Source: Phycisphaerales bacterium
GTDB lineage: Bacteria > Planctomycetota > Phycisphaerae > Phycisphaerales > UBA1924
Assembly: GCA_947459215.1 (NCBI GenBank)
Contig: CANHCQ010000022.1
Span: forward strand, 1-63,795
Length of the DNA stretch: 63,795 nucleotides
Reading direction: 5' to 3'
Part shown: positions 52,522 to 61,538 of the stretch, piece by piece
Position numbering within the stretch: position 1 is the first letter of the stretch
Layout of the letters: the number at the start of each line of letters is the position of its first letter
The notes under the pieces: model-generated
What the model was told of the DNA's origin: nothing
The model's input: only the letters and a program-made list of their open reading frames with translations
The model's database searches: none
Program-made: the position numbers and the translations under genes

Positions 52522-54123
52522 ATGAGCCAGCCCGACCAACAGCCGGATGCCCAAGCCAAGGCCGACCCAGAGGTTCTGCCCGAGCAAAGCCTCTGGACCA
52601 TCATCGGCGCCTCCTCCGCCGGCACCCTCATCGAGTGGTACGACTTCTATATCTTCGGGGCCCTCGCCCTCACCATCGCCGACGTCTTCTTCCCCAAGGG
52701 CTCGGGTGCGACGGCGTTGCTCTCAACCCTCGCCACTTTCGCGATCGGCTTTGTCGTCCGACCGTTCGGGGCGATCGTCTTCGGCTACCTCGGCGACCTC
52801 ATCGGCCGCAAGTACACCTTCATGGTCACGCTGCTCCTCATGGGCGGCACGACCTTTCTCATCGGCATCCTGCCCGGCTACGAAACGCTCGGGTGGCTCG
52901 CGCCGGCGTTGCTCATCCTGCTGCGCCTGGGCCAAGGCCTCGCCCTCGGCGGCGAGTACGGCGGGGCCGCCACCTACGTTGCCGAGCACTGCCCCGATGG
53001 CCAACGCGGCTACTGGACCAGTTGGATCCAGACCACTGCCACGCTCGGTCTGTTCATGTCGCTGGGCGTCATCCTGCTCTGCCGCACACTCATGGCCCCG
53101 GAGGACTTCGCGGCCTGGGGCTGGCGCATCCCGTTCTGGCTCTCACTCGTGCTCGTCGCGTTCTCGTGGTACATCCGCCGCCGCATGAGCGAGTCGCCGC
53201 TCTTCAAACGCATGAAGGCCTCGGGAAAGGGCGCAAAGAACCCGCTGAAAGAGTCGTTCGCCAACAAGGAGAACCTCCGCCTCGTCATCATCGCGCTCTT
53301 GGGCGCGACCGCGGGCCAGGGCGTCGTCTGGTACACCGGCCAGTTCTACGCGATGAACTTCCTCAAAACCACGCTCGCCATCGAGGCGACCCAGGCCGAG
53401 TACATCATCGGCCTCGCGCTCTTGCTCGCCACGCCGTTCTTCATCGTGATGGGGGCGCTGTCGGACAAGATCGGCCGCAAGGGGATCATGCTCACCGGCT
53501 GCCTGCTGGCGCTCGTGCTCTACTACCCGATCTACGGCATGAAGGTCGCGGTCACGAATCTCAGCGATCCCGCCCGCTTCCAACTCGCCGCCGACGGCGT
53601 GCGACCGATCGGTGAGCCCAAGGTCAACTCGATCGCCGCAGACTCAACCAAGGGCATCGCGGGCGCCGCCGTGACAGTGCGCAAGGAAGTCCGCTCCTAC
53701 GCCGACGGCACGACCGACACCGTGACAACAACGGACACGCTCGCCGCGGGCGCGACCGAATCGAAGCAGACGGTGAAGCACTCCATCCGCTTTCCGTCGC
53801 TCACCAGCCCGCCCGCGATGACGCTCACGTTCCTGATCTTCGTGCAGGTCTTCCTCGTCACGATGGTCTACGGCCCGATCGCCGCGTTCCTTGTCGAGCT
53901 CTTTCCGACCCGCATCCGCTACACCAGCATGTCGCTGCCGTATCACATCGGCAACGGTGTCTTCGGCGGCATGGTGCCGTTCATCGGGCAACTCTTCTAC
54001 GAAAAGACCAAGAACCCCTTCGCGGGCTTGTGGTTCCCGATGGCCATCTGCGCGATGACGCTGGTGGTCGGCATGATCTTCGTGCGCGAGAACCGCAACG
54101 TGAAGATGCACGAGGAACATTGA
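52522..54123 (+). CDS. MFS transporter of the metabolite:H+ symporter type, with large loop
   Basis: This 533-residue MFS protein resembles the MHS subfamily (ProP, KgtP, ShiA-like): GTLIEWYDFYIFGALAL (34-50), FGYLGDLIGRKYTF (87-100), LRLGQGLALGGEYGGAATYV (134-153) and ALSDKIGRKGI (312-322). A polar insertion of roughly 90 residues (about 341-430; APDGTT-like and TTTDTLAAGATESKQT) separates two late membrane segments. This is much longer than in E. coli relatives. ATG 52522 is chosen; TTG 52501 is in frame upstream. The substrate is unknown, perhaps an organic acid or osmolyte. It stands divergent from the pseudopilin gene. Confidence 0.9.
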   Translation: MSQPDQQPDAQAKADPEVLPEQSLWTIIGASSAGTLIEWYDFYIFGALALTIADVFFPKGSGATALLSTLATFAIGFVVRPFGAIVFGYLGDLIGRKYTFMVTLLLMGGTTFLIGILPGYETLGWLAPALLILLRLGQGLALGGEYGGAATYVAEHCPDGQRGYWTSWIQTTATLGLFMSLGVILLCRTLMAPEDFAAWGWRIPFWLSLVLVAFSWYIRRRMSESPLFKRMKASGKGAKNPLKESFANKENLRLVIIALLGATAGQGVVWYTGQFYAMNFLKTTLAIEATQAEYIIGLALLLATPFFIVMGALSDKIGRKGIMLTGCLLALVLYYPIYGMKVAVTNLSDPARFQLAADGVRPIGEPKVNSIAADSTKGIAGAAVTVRKEVRSYADGTTDTVTTTDTLAAGATESKQTVKHSIRFPSLTSPPAMTLTFLIFVQVFLVTMVYGPIAAFLVELFPTRIRYTSMSLPYHIGNGVFGGMVPFIGQLFYEKTKNPFAGLWFPMAICAMTLVVGMIFVRENRNVKMHEEH

Positions 54124-54143
54124 AGCAACGCGACTGCGCGCCT

Positions 54144-54298
54144 CCTCTCCCCGCGTGCGGGGAGAGGACGACTTGAGGCAAAGCCTCAAGTCAGGTGAGG
54201 GGACCGCGGGTGTCTCGACGCAGCGAACACGCGAACGCGAATCACCCCTCCCCGGTCTCGCTGCGCTCGACCACCCCTCCCCGCTTCGCGGGGCGGGG
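54144..54298. repeat. Cluster of palindromes downstream of the MFS gene
   Basis: Three hairpins: CCTCTCCCCGC/GCGGGGAGAGG (54144-54167), GACTTGAGGC AAA GCCTCAAGTC (54170-54192) and CCCCGC TTC GCGGGG (54279-54293). Between them are GGTGAGGGG and CTCGCTGCGCTCGA. The style matches dispersed intergenic repeats, and one or more may also terminate transcription of the convergent neighbours. Confidence 0.75.
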
Positions 54299-54328
54299 AG
54301 GCGCTGCAGCGTTCTCTCGGCTCGTTTG

Positions 54329-55267
54329 TTACCCGCCCGTTGTCGGAACCGGTGCCTTCGCAGGTGCCGGTGTCGCTGGCCGTGCGAGCCCGGCCTTCTT
54401 CCGCTCCGCCGCCGTCAGGCGATCGATCGCGATAAACGCGAACGGCAGCGACGTGAACGCCTTTTCGCCCGCGACGCGAGCCGTGTCGTTCAGGTTCTTC
54501 ACCTTGCCCTGCCGCACATCGTCGATCAGGTCCTTCACGATGTTGTCAAACGTCGCAACCAGCCCGGTGTACGTCCGCCATGCCTCGTCGGACCTAAAGA
54601 AGTACCCGCTCAGGATCGGCAGATCGGTCGGAATGACAAAGTACCAGCGGCCGTCGCGATCGTCCTTTCGGATCGTCAGTGCGATTCCTGGAACGATCGG
54701 CCCGTTCTTGTACAGCAGCGTGTAGGTCTTCTCGTCGAGCATCACCGCGGTCAGGTTGTTGCGTTCGTCCTCAAGGACTTCGTACGGCGACGTAAACAGC
54801 CGCGTCAACACCGCCGTGAACGGGTCGTTGGTGTTCGAACCTGCGGGTGCATTGCGATTCGCGGCATCGGCCGCCCGCCTGGCTTGCTCCCGCGCCCGCT
54901 GCCCGCCGCCGGTGAACAAGCTCGCCAAGCCCTGTGATCCGCCCTTTGCCGCCTCCCGCTTGGCGTCCTCACGCAGCTTCGCCACCTCGGCCGGGAACGC
55001 CTTCTCCAGTTCCTTGGCCAGGTCCTGCAGCCGCCCCAAGGCGTGCCCGAGTCGGTTCAGGCACTTCTTCATGTTCTCGTCTTCGCTGTAGACGAGTTTG
55101 ACGAGCAGCTTGGCGTCGCCGCGGCGGACCATCTCCTTCGCGGTCGTGATCGTCGCGTCCGGCGAGGATTGCGAGTACGACGGTTCCCGCGAGCACGCGC
55201 TCAGGACCACAGCGAAGATCGCGGCAAGCAGCCAAGCAGGCAGCCAAATCAGTGTTCGGGCATTCAA
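54329..55267 (-). CDS. Uncharacterised lipoprotein
   Basis: This 312-residue protein has a signal peptide ending in a lipobox (FAVVLSAC, Cys about 25), so it is probably lipid-anchored. Helical charged segments follow (LGRLQDLAKELEKAFPAEVA at about 75-95, and an Ala/Arg-rich region at about 115-140), then a more globular C-terminal half with VLEDERNNLTAVMLDEKTYT and PTDLPILSGYFF. The C-terminus is Pro/Ala-rich. I recognise no catalytic motif. The start is TTG 55267 with an AGGGG-type site upstream; the nearer ATG is out of frame. Function unknown. Confidence 0.75.
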   Translation of the reverse strand: MNARTLIWLPAWLLAAIFAVVLSACSREPSYSQSSPDATITTAKEMVRRGDAKLLVKLVYSEDENMKKCLNRLGHALGRLQDLAKELEKAFPAEVAKLREDAKREAAKGGSQGLASLFTGGGQRAREQARRAADAANRNAPAGSNTNDPFTAVLTRLFTSPYEVLEDERNNLTAVMLDEKTYTLLYKNGPIVPGIALTIRKDDRDGRWYFVIPTDLPILSGYFFRSDEAWRTYTGLVATFDNIVKDLIDDVRQGKVKNLNDTARVAGEKAFTSLPFAFIAIDRLTAAERKKAGLARPATPAPAKAPVPTTGG

Positions 55268-55463
55268 GGCGAGGCCCCTTCCGCAGCATTGTTCGCTGAC
55301 CGCGGAGATCGGGATTCCTCCCGTCTTCTTGTAAACCGCTGTCTTGACGAGCCCCGTGCGTGAGCGAGCGGGACCACCGGCCTCAAACCAAGGCAACCCA
55401 CTCGCTGACGCTGGGGCTGGTTCCGAGGTTGGTCTCTGGATTCCCCGGGTCCGCCAAGCCTGA

Positions 55464-55469
55464 TAAAGT
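55464..55469 (+). promoter_or_regulatory. Candidate -10 box TAAAGT for the cystathionine beta-synthase gene
   Basis: TAAAGT (context TGATAAAGTG) ends 6 bases before ATG 55476. Confidence 0.5.
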
Positions 55470-55475
55470 GGGACA

Positions 55476-56852
55476 ATGACCACCGCCATCCGCAACAACA
55501 TCCTCGATGCCGTCGGTAACACCCCCCTTGTGAAACTCAACAAGGTCGTTCCGCCGGGCTGCGCCACCGTCCTCGTCAAGTGCGAGTACATGAACCCCAC
55601 CGGCTCCATCAAGGACCGCATGGCGGTGCACATCCTGAACGAGAGCGAGAAGAAGGGCCTCATCAAGCCCGGCGCCACCATCGTCGAGAACACCAGCGGC
55701 AACACCGGCCAGGGCGTCGCCATGTGGGCCGCCGTCCGCGGCTACCGCTGCGTCTTCACCATGCCCGACAAGATGAGCCTCGAGAAGGTCAACATGCTCA
55801 AGGCCTTCGGCGCTGAGGTCGTGATCACGCCCACCGACGTCCCCGGCGACTCGCCCGAGCACTACGTCTCCACCGCCAAACGCATCGCTCGCGAGACTCC
55901 CGGCGCGTTCTACGTCAACCAGTATCACAACCAGCTCAACATCGACGCCCACGAACTTTCCACCGGCCCGGAGATCTGGCGCCAGACCGAGGGCAAGGTC
56001 GATGCCGTCATCGCCGGCGCCGGCACCGGCGGCACGGTCTCGGGCGTCGGCCGCTACTTCAAGAAGAACCACCCGCACGTCAAGATCGTCGGCGTCGATC
56101 CCATCGGCAGCGTGCACTATCACTATTACTACACCAAGACCATGCCCACGCCGCACGTGTACAAGGTCGAAGGCATCGGCGAGGACATCCTCTGCGACGC
56201 GATGGATTACAGCGTCGTCGACGAGTTCCACCAGACCAACGACAAGGAAGCCTTCAGCATGGCCCGCCGCCTCGTCCGCGAGGAGGGCCTCTTCTGCGGC
56301 GGGTCATCCGGCTGCAACGTCCACATCGCCATCAAGGTCGCCAAGGCCCTCGGCCCGGGCAAGACTGTCGTCACGTTCCTGTGTGACTCGGCCACCCGCT
56401 ACACCACCAAGTTCCTGAACGATGCGTGGATGAAGGACTACGGCTTCCTCGGCAGCGACCGCGACCTCGGCCTCGTCGAGGAGATCCTCGCCGGCCGCCA
56501 GGGCACCATCATCACCGCCAACGAGCACGACTCCATCGCCGCCGTCATCGGACTCTTCAAGAAGCACGGCGTGTCGCAGGTGCCCATCGTGGACGCCAAG
56601 GGCCACCCGCTCTCCATCGTCGCCGAAGTCGACATCCTCCGCGGCCTGCAGGAAGGCAACGCCACGATGGACTCGGAAGCCAAGAGCGTCGCCCAACGCA
56701 TCGGCGGCCTGATCTATCCCAAGGCCCGCATCGAAGAGCTCTACCGCATCTTCGAGACCAACCAGGTCGCCATCGTCATCGACAACGACAAGATCGTCGG
56801 CGTCATCAGCCAGATCGACGTGATCGACTTCATGAGCAAGAAGGGACGCTAG
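55476..56852 (+). CDS. Cystathionine beta-synthase with CBS pair
   Basis: This enzyme condenses homocysteine and serine to cystathionine (PLP). The 458 residues have the PLP lysine in PTGSIKDRMAVH (about 40-51), the phosphate-binding loop ENTSGNTGQGVA, AGAGTGGTVSG and GSSGCN, followed by two CBS domains from about residue 335 (TIITANEHDSIAAVIGLFKK, SQVPIVD, IYPKARIEELYRIFETNQVA). The CBS pair may sense S-adenosylmethionine or another adenosyl ligand. The heme-binding N-terminal extension of the animal enzyme is absent. The next gene completes transsulfuration. TAAAGT immediately before the ATG suggests a leaderless message. Confidence 0.93.
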   Translation: MTTAIRNNILDAVGNTPLVKLNKVVPPGCATVLVKCEYMNPTGSIKDRMAVHILNESEKKGLIKPGATIVENTSGNTGQGVAMWAAVRGYRCVFTMPDKMSLEKVNMLKAFGAEVVITPTDVPGDSPEHYVSTAKRIARETPGAFYVNQYHNQLNIDAHELSTGPEIWRQTEGKVDAVIAGAGTGGTVSGVGRYFKKNHPHVKIVGVDPIGSVHYHYYYTKTMPTPHVYKVEGIGEDILCDAMDYSVVDEFHQTNDKEAFSMARRLVREEGLFCGGSSGCNVHIAIKVAKALGPGKTVVTFLCDSATRYTTKFLNDAWMKDYGFLGSDRDLGLVEEILAGRQGTIITANEHDSIAAVIGLFKKHGVSQVPIVDAKGHPLSIVAEVDILRGLQEGNATMDSEAKSVAQRIGGLIYPKARIEELYRIFETNQVAIVIDNDKIVGVISQIDVIDFMSKKGR

Positions 56853-56857
56853 AACGA

Positions 56858-56879
56858 ACCCTCCGCGCAAGCGGAGGGT
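56858..56879. terminator. Hairpin with GCAA tetraloop between transsulfuration genes
   Basis: A 9-bp stem (ACCCTCCGC/GCGGAGGGT) closed by GCAA, 5 bases after the CBS stop. No T-run follows; it may attenuate rather than end transcription, or stabilise the upstream message. Confidence 0.5.
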
Positions 56880-56913
56880 CGCCCCGGCTCCCGATTCTCC
56901 AGCAAAGCAACCC

Positions 56914-58137
56914 ATGCACGACACCCACCGCTTCGCCACCAACTGCATCCACGCCGGCCAATCGCCCGACCCGACGACCGGCGCGATCATGACGCCCGTT
57001 TACTTCACCAGCACCTTCGTGCAGGCCTCGCCCGGCGTTTTCAAGGACGGCTACGACTACGCCCGCAGCAAGAACCCCACCCGCACCGCGCTCGAGGCCA
57101 ACCTCGCCGCTCTCGAAGGCGGCACGCACGGCTTCACGTTCTCCAGCGGTCTTGCTGCGATGGACTGTCTGCTCCACCTGCTCCGCGCCGGTGATCACGT
57201 CGTCCTCTCCGACGACGTCTACGGCGGCACTTTCCGCCAACTCGACAAAGTTTTCCGTCACCTCAACCTCACGACCACCCGCGTCGACATGACCAAGCTC
57301 GACGAGATCTCCAAGGCCATCCGCCCCGAGACACGGCTGGTCTGGCTCGAGACCCCCAGCAACCCGATGCTCAAGGTCATCGACATCGCCGGCGTGCGGA
57401 AGGTCGTGGACGCCGCCAAGATCGGCCCCTCGCCCGCCGCCGACACCACCCTCGGCCCGCTCGGCACTTCCTTGGGCACGACACTCGGCCGCCCGATGCT
57501 CGTCGTCGACAACACCTTCGCCTCGCCATACCTACAGAATCCGCTCGCGCATGGCGCGGACGTGGTGATGCACTCGTGCACCAAGTACATCGGCGGCCAC
57601 AGCGATCTCGTTGCCGGCGCGATCGCCACGAAGACCGCGGTCCTGGCGGAGAAGATCGGCTACGCCCAGAACGCGGTGGGGGCCGTGCCCAGCGCGATGG
57701 ACTGCTTCCTCATGCTCCGCAGCACCAAGACGCTGCACCTCCGCATGCAGCGCCACTGCGAGAACGCGATGAAGATCGCCCAGTGGCTCGAGAAGCACCC
57801 CAAGATCGAGAAGGTCATCTACCCCGGCCTCGCCGGCCACCCGCAGCACGAGCTCGCCAAGAAGCAGATGCGTGCCTTCGGCGGCATGATCTCCTGCGTC
57901 GTGAAAGGCGGCCTCGATCCCTCGCGCAAGGTCCTCGAGCGCACCAAGCTCTTCTCACTCGCCGAATCCCTCGGCGGCGTCGAAAGCCTCATCGAGCACC
58001 CCGCCATCATGACCCACGCCAGCATCCCGCCCGCTGCCCGGGCCGCGCTCGGTATCGCCGATGGCCTGATCCGCCTCTCGGTCGGCTGCGAAGACGTCGA
58101 AGACTTGATCGCCGATCTCGACGCGGCCTTGAAATAG
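56914..58137 (+). CDS. Cystathionine gamma-synthase/lyase family enzyme
   Basis: A PLP-dependent Cys/Met-metabolism enzyme (407 residues). Conserved elements: [14 protein letters not shown] (about 17-30), [13 protein letters not shown] (about 49-61), [39 protein letters not shown], and the PLP lysine in [18 protein letters not shown]. It can make cystathionine from acyl-homoserine or cleave it to cysteine; next to cystathionine beta-synthase, the lyase (reverse transsulfuration) role is favoured. An insertion of about 24 residues ([13 protein letters not shown]) precedes VVDNTFAS. No strong Shine-Dalgarno site is seen before ATG 56914. Confidence 0.92.
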   Translation: MHDTHRFATNCIHAGQSPDPTTGAIMTPVYFTSTFVQASPGVFKDGYDYARSKNPTRTALEANLAALEGGTHGFTFSSGLAAMDCLLHLLRAGDHVVLSDDVYGGTFRQLDKVFRHLNLTTTRVDMTKLDEISKAIRPETRLVWLETPSNPMLKVIDIAGVRKVVDAAKIGPSPAADTTLGPLGTSLGTTLGRPMLVVDNTFASPYLQNPLAHGADVVMHSCTKYIGGHSDLVAGAIATKTAVLAEKIGYAQNAVGAVPSAMDCFLMLRSTKTLHLRMQRHCENAMKIAQWLEKHPKIEKVIYPGLAGHPQHELAKKQMRAFGGMISCVVKGGLDPSRKVLERTKLFSLAESLGGVESLIEHPAIMTHASIPPAARAALGIADGLIRLSVGCEDVEDLIADLDAALK

Positions 58138-58314
58138 GCGATGACAACTCATTGTGGCCAATGACGTTGCGCGTACTTCCCACCGCCTCCCGAACGCTTC
58201 TTTGCAGACTCTTAGCGCACGCCGCACCCTCTTTGAGAACAGGGGCCTTTACTGTTTTGCAAGGGTGACGGGCGTTCGGGTTTCGACAGACAGGTGTACA
58301 CACAGGAGACGTGC

Positions 58315-59391
58315 ATGAGCATCATCCAGCGGGCGGCGTGGGTGTCGGCGGTCGGTGTTTCCGTCGTGGTCGGCGGGGGTGCAAGCACCGCCCAGGCCAG
58401 CGAGGTCCGTCTCGGCGGCGCGGGCGCCACCTTCCCCGCTCCGCTCTACACCAAATGGGTCTCCGAATACGAGAAGGTCGAGCCCGGCATCAAGATCGAT
58501 TACCGCAGCATCGGCTCCGGCGGCGGCGTCAAGGCCATCACCGACAAGACCGTCGCCTTCGGCGCCTCCGATGCTCCCCTCACCAAGAAAGAAATCGAGG
58601 CGATGGGCGGCGAGGACAAGATCGTCCAGTTCCCCGCCGTCATCGGCGGCGTCGTCCCCGCGTACAACCTCCCCGGCCTCTCCCAGCCCCTGAACTTCAG
58701 CGGCGACGTCCTCGCCGACATCTTCATGGGCAAGATCAGCACCTGGGATGACCCGCGCCTCCAGGAACTCAACTCCGGCGTCTCGCTGCCCAAACTCGCC
58801 ATCACCCCGGCCTTCCGGACCGACGGCAGCGGCACCACGCACGTTTTCACCAGCTACCTCGCCACCCAGAGCCTTGCCTTCAAGGGCGAGATCGGTGCCG
58901 GTAAACAGGTGAAGTGGCCGCTCGGTCAGGGCGGCAAGGGCAACGAAGGCGTCGCCGCGGTGATCCAGCAGACCGCCGGCTCGATCGGCTACATCGAACA
59001 GAACTACGCCGTCGCGAACAAGATCGCGTACGGCGCGGTCAAGAACAAGGCCGGCAAGTTCATCATCGCGACGCCCGAGACCATGTCGGTTGCCGGTGAA
59101 GGCGCCGCCACGACGCTCAAGGGCACCGTCCTCCGCGCCGACATCTGGGACCAGCCGGGCGACAAGACCTACCCGATCAGCGCGTTTACCTACATCATCG
59201 TGTACAAGGACCTCTCCAACCTCAAGACCGACGCCGAGGCCAAAGCCCTCGTCGGATTCCTCAACTGGGCCATCAGCGGCGGACAGAAGTTCGCCACCGA
59301 CATGGACTACGCCCCGCTCTCCAGCGGCGTGAAGACGGCCGTCGACACCGCTCTGTCGGGCCTGTCCCACAACGGCAAGCCCATCAAGTAA
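58315..59391 (+). CDS. pstS: Phosphate ABC transporter substrate-binding protein
   Basis: PstS captures phosphate in the periplasm. The 358-residue product has a signal peptide (AAWVSAVGVSVVVGGGASTAQA) and the classic GGAGATFPAPLYTKW, IDYRSIGSGGGVKAI, FGASDAPLT, RTDGSGTTHVFTSYLA and SIGYIEQNYA motifs, all of which contact phosphate or shape the pocket. AGGAGA stands 7 bases before ATG 58315. A TACTGT hexamer at 58250-58255 could be a -10. I do not find a convincing Pho box, so PhoB control is assumed from the family only. It begins a pstSCAB operon. Confidence 0.96.
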   Translation: MSIIQRAAWVSAVGVSVVVGGGASTAQASEVRLGGAGATFPAPLYTKWVSEYEKVEPGIKIDYRSIGSGGGVKAITDKTVAFGASDAPLTKKEIEAMGGEDKIVQFPAVIGGVVPAYNLPGLSQPLNFSGDVLADIFMGKISTWDDPRLQELNSGVSLPKLAITPAFRTDGSGTTHVFTSYLATQSLAFKGEIGAGKQVKWPLGQGGKGNEGVAAVIQQTAGSIGYIEQNYAVANKIAYGAVKNKAGKFIIATPETMSVAGEGAATTLKGTVLRADIWDQPGDKTYPISAFTYIIVYKDLSNLKTDAEAKALVGFLNWAISGGQKFATDMDYAPLSSGVKTAVDTALSGLSHNGKPIK

Positions 59392-59469
59392 GCTGAGAGC
59401 CAACCTGAGCGCCAATCGAACAGCCAATCGAGGCGACAGGAGCCCCGAGTCCTCACAGTCGGCCATCGG

Positions 59470-60588
59470 ATGACGACCGACGCCAGCGCCATCTCCGCAG
59501 CCGCCCCCTCGCCCAACGCGAGCGGCGGACCCGCACGCTCCCTCCGACGCTCGTTTCGCTTCGGCGACGCCATGCTGGGCCTCGTCTGCCGCGGCAGCGC
59601 GGCGATCATCGCCCTGATGCTCGGGGCGCTGGTCCTTGTCCTGCTTACCTCGGCGATGCCCGCGATCAAGCAGTTCGGCCTTGGCTTCCTTGTCTCCAGC
59701 GAGTGGCGCGTCAACGAACTCGAACGCCCGCTCAAGGACGCCGCCGGTCAGGTCGTGATGGAAGACGGCGAGATCGTCATGGAGACGATCAAGCCCGCGT
59801 TCGGGGCGCTCCCGGTCATCTACGGGACAGCGATGAGTTCGCTGATCGCCCTCGCCATCGCCGTGCCCCTGAGTTTCGGTGCGGCCCTCTTCCTGGTACG
59901 CGTCGCGCCGACGCTCCGTATCGCCGGGCCGCTCTCGTTCCTGATCGAGTTCCTGGCTGCGATTCCAAGCCTCGCATACGGCATCTGGGGCCTCTTCGTC
60001 CTCGCCCCGTTCCTGCAATCTCACGTTGGCCCGGCCATAAAGGCCACGCTCGAGAACGTGCCGGGGCTGCGCTGGATGTTCTACGAGTCCGTCACCATCG
60101 CAGGCACGGTCGTGGAGCGGCCGATCCCCATCACCGGCCGCGACATGCTCTGCGGCAGCCTCGTGCTCGCAATCATGATCCTGCCGATCGTCACCAGCGT
60201 CAGCCGCGACGTGCTCAAGGCCGTGCCCCGCACGCAGATCGAGGGCACACTGGCGCTCGGGGCCACGTGGTGGCAGAGCTGCGTCGCCATGCTCCGCTAC
60301 GGGCGCAGCGGGCTCTTCGGCGCGGTGATGCTCGGCCTCGCCCGTGCCGCGGGCGAGACCATGGCGATCACCATGGTCATCGGCAACAACAACCAGATCA
60401 ACCCCAGCCCCTTCGCGCCCGCCCAGACCATGGCCAGCCTCCTCGCCAACGAGTTCGCGGAAGCCAGCGAGGGCCTGCATCAGGCGTCGCTGCTCTACGT
60501 CGCGCTAGTGCTGCTGGTCATGTCCTTGCTCTTCAATGTCATCGCCAGACGCCTGGTCGTCGGAAAGGCATCGCCCGCGGGGCACTAG
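59470..60588 (+). CDS. pstC: Phosphate ABC transporter permease PstC
   Basis: This 372-residue inner-membrane protein has about six membrane segments. The core has ALPVIYGTAMSSLIALAIAV, the conserved IPSLAYGIWGLFVLAPFL and the permease loop EGTLALGATWWQSCVAML near residue 260, with AAGETMAITMVIGN after it. A polar N-terminus of about 30 residues and a loop of about 40 residues (WRVNELERPLKDAAGQVVME) precede the second segment, longer than in E. coli. It follows pstS by 78 bases, which hold three imperfect GCCAAYCGA-type repeats, and is followed by pstA after 2 bases. Confidence 0.95.
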   Translation: MTTDASAISAAAPSPNASGGPARSLRRSFRFGDAMLGLVCRGSAAIIALMLGALVLVLLTSAMPAIKQFGLGFLVSSEWRVNELERPLKDAAGQVVMEDGEIVMETIKPAFGALPVIYGTAMSSLIALAIAVPLSFGAALFLVRVAPTLRIAGPLSFLIEFLAAIPSLAYGIWGLFVLAPFLQSHVGPAIKATLENVPGLRWMFYESVTIAGTVVERPIPITGRDMLCGSLVLAIMILPIVTSVSRDVLKAVPRTQIEGTLALGATWWQSCVAMLRYGRSGLFGAVMLGLARAAGETMAITMVIGNNNQINPSPFAPAQTMASLLANEFAEASEGLHQASLLYVALVLLVMSLLFNVIARRLVVGKASPAGH

Positions 60589-60590
60589 CC

Positions 60591-61475
60591 ATGGCCAGCG
60601 CACGCTTCGAGACCCGGCGGCTCACCAGCGACGCGATGTTCGGCGTTTGCGCCGCCTGCGCCGCGGTCATTGTCACGCTGCTGCTGCTCGTTTCGGGATA
60701 TCTCGTCTTCATCGGCGCAGGCGCGATCAACCTCTCGTTCTTCACCGATGTGCCCACCGGCGACGTCGCACAGCCGGGCGGTATGCGCCACGCGATCGAG
60801 GGCACGCTCATCCTGCTCGCCCTTGCCGCCGCGATCGGCGTGCCGCTTGGTGTCGCGTCCGGCGTCTATCTCTCCGAGTACAGCCACGAGTGGCTCTTCG
60901 CCAGCCCGATGCGCTTCATCGCCGACGTCCTGACCGGGGTTCCCAGCATCGTCGTCGGTATTCTCGGCTACGAACTCGTTGTCGTTCCCGTTTCACGCTG
61001 GACCAGCAACTCGGTCTCGTTCAGCGGCTACGCGGGTGCCGCCGCCCTCGCTTTCATTATGATCCCCATCGTCGCCCGCACCACCGAAGAGATGCTGCGG
61101 CTCGTCCCCAAGACCTATCGCGAAGGCTCGCTCGCCCTCGGCGCCAGCAAGGCCCAGACCGTGCTCCGCGTCGTGCTGCCCAGCGCGTTCGGCAGCATCT
61201 CAACGGGCATCATGCTCGCCATCGCCCGCGTCGCCGGCGAGACCGCTCCGCTCCTGTTCACCGCGCTGGGCAGCCGCCTCCTCACCCGCGACCCCAGCGA
61301 GCCCTTCCCGTCCCTCACGCTCCAGATCTACACCTACGCCACCGGCCCCTATCCCGAGCAGAAGAATCTCGCATGGGCGGGAATCCTCGTCCTCCTTGCC
61401 ATTTTGTTCGTGGTCAACCTCCTGATCCGCGTCGTGGCGTCGCGCCATGCCGCAACCCGGATGGGCAAGTCCTGA
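60591..61475 (+). CDS. pstA: Phosphate ABC transporter permease PstA
   Basis: This 294-residue permease has six membrane segments. It keeps GGMRHAIEGTLILLALAAAI, SGVYLSEY, VLTGVPSIVVGILGYELVVV, EMLRLVPKTYREGSLALGAS and the coupling loop KAQTVLRVVLPSAFGSISTG, followed by RVAGETAPLLFTALGS. PstA forms the channel with PstC and is driven by PstB. ATG 60591 starts 2 bases after the pstC stop, so the genes are co-transcribed. The C-terminus is a short basic tail. Confidence 0.95.
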   Translation: MASARFETRRLTSDAMFGVCAACAAVIVTLLLLVSGYLVFIGAGAINLSFFTDVPTGDVAQPGGMRHAIEGTLILLALAAAIGVPLGVASGVYLSEYSHEWLFASPMRFIADVLTGVPSIVVGILGYELVVVPVSRWTSNSVSFSGYAGAAALAFIMIPIVARTTEEMLRLVPKTYREGSLALGASKAQTVLRVVLPSAFGSISTGIMLAIARVAGETAPLLFTALGSRLLTRDPSEPFPSLTLQIYTYATGPYPEQKNLAWAGILVLLAILFVVNLLIRVVASRHAATRMGKS

Positions 61476-61538
61476 TCCGCGTCAACCTGTGAATCTTCAC
61501 GCCTTCCGCGGCCGCTTCCACGACTCCAGGGACCAACG

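Noticed and set aside
58249..60480. 743-codon minus-strand ORF opposite pstS and pstC
   Set aside because: Spans two clear genes on the other strand and has the typical GC-shadow composition.
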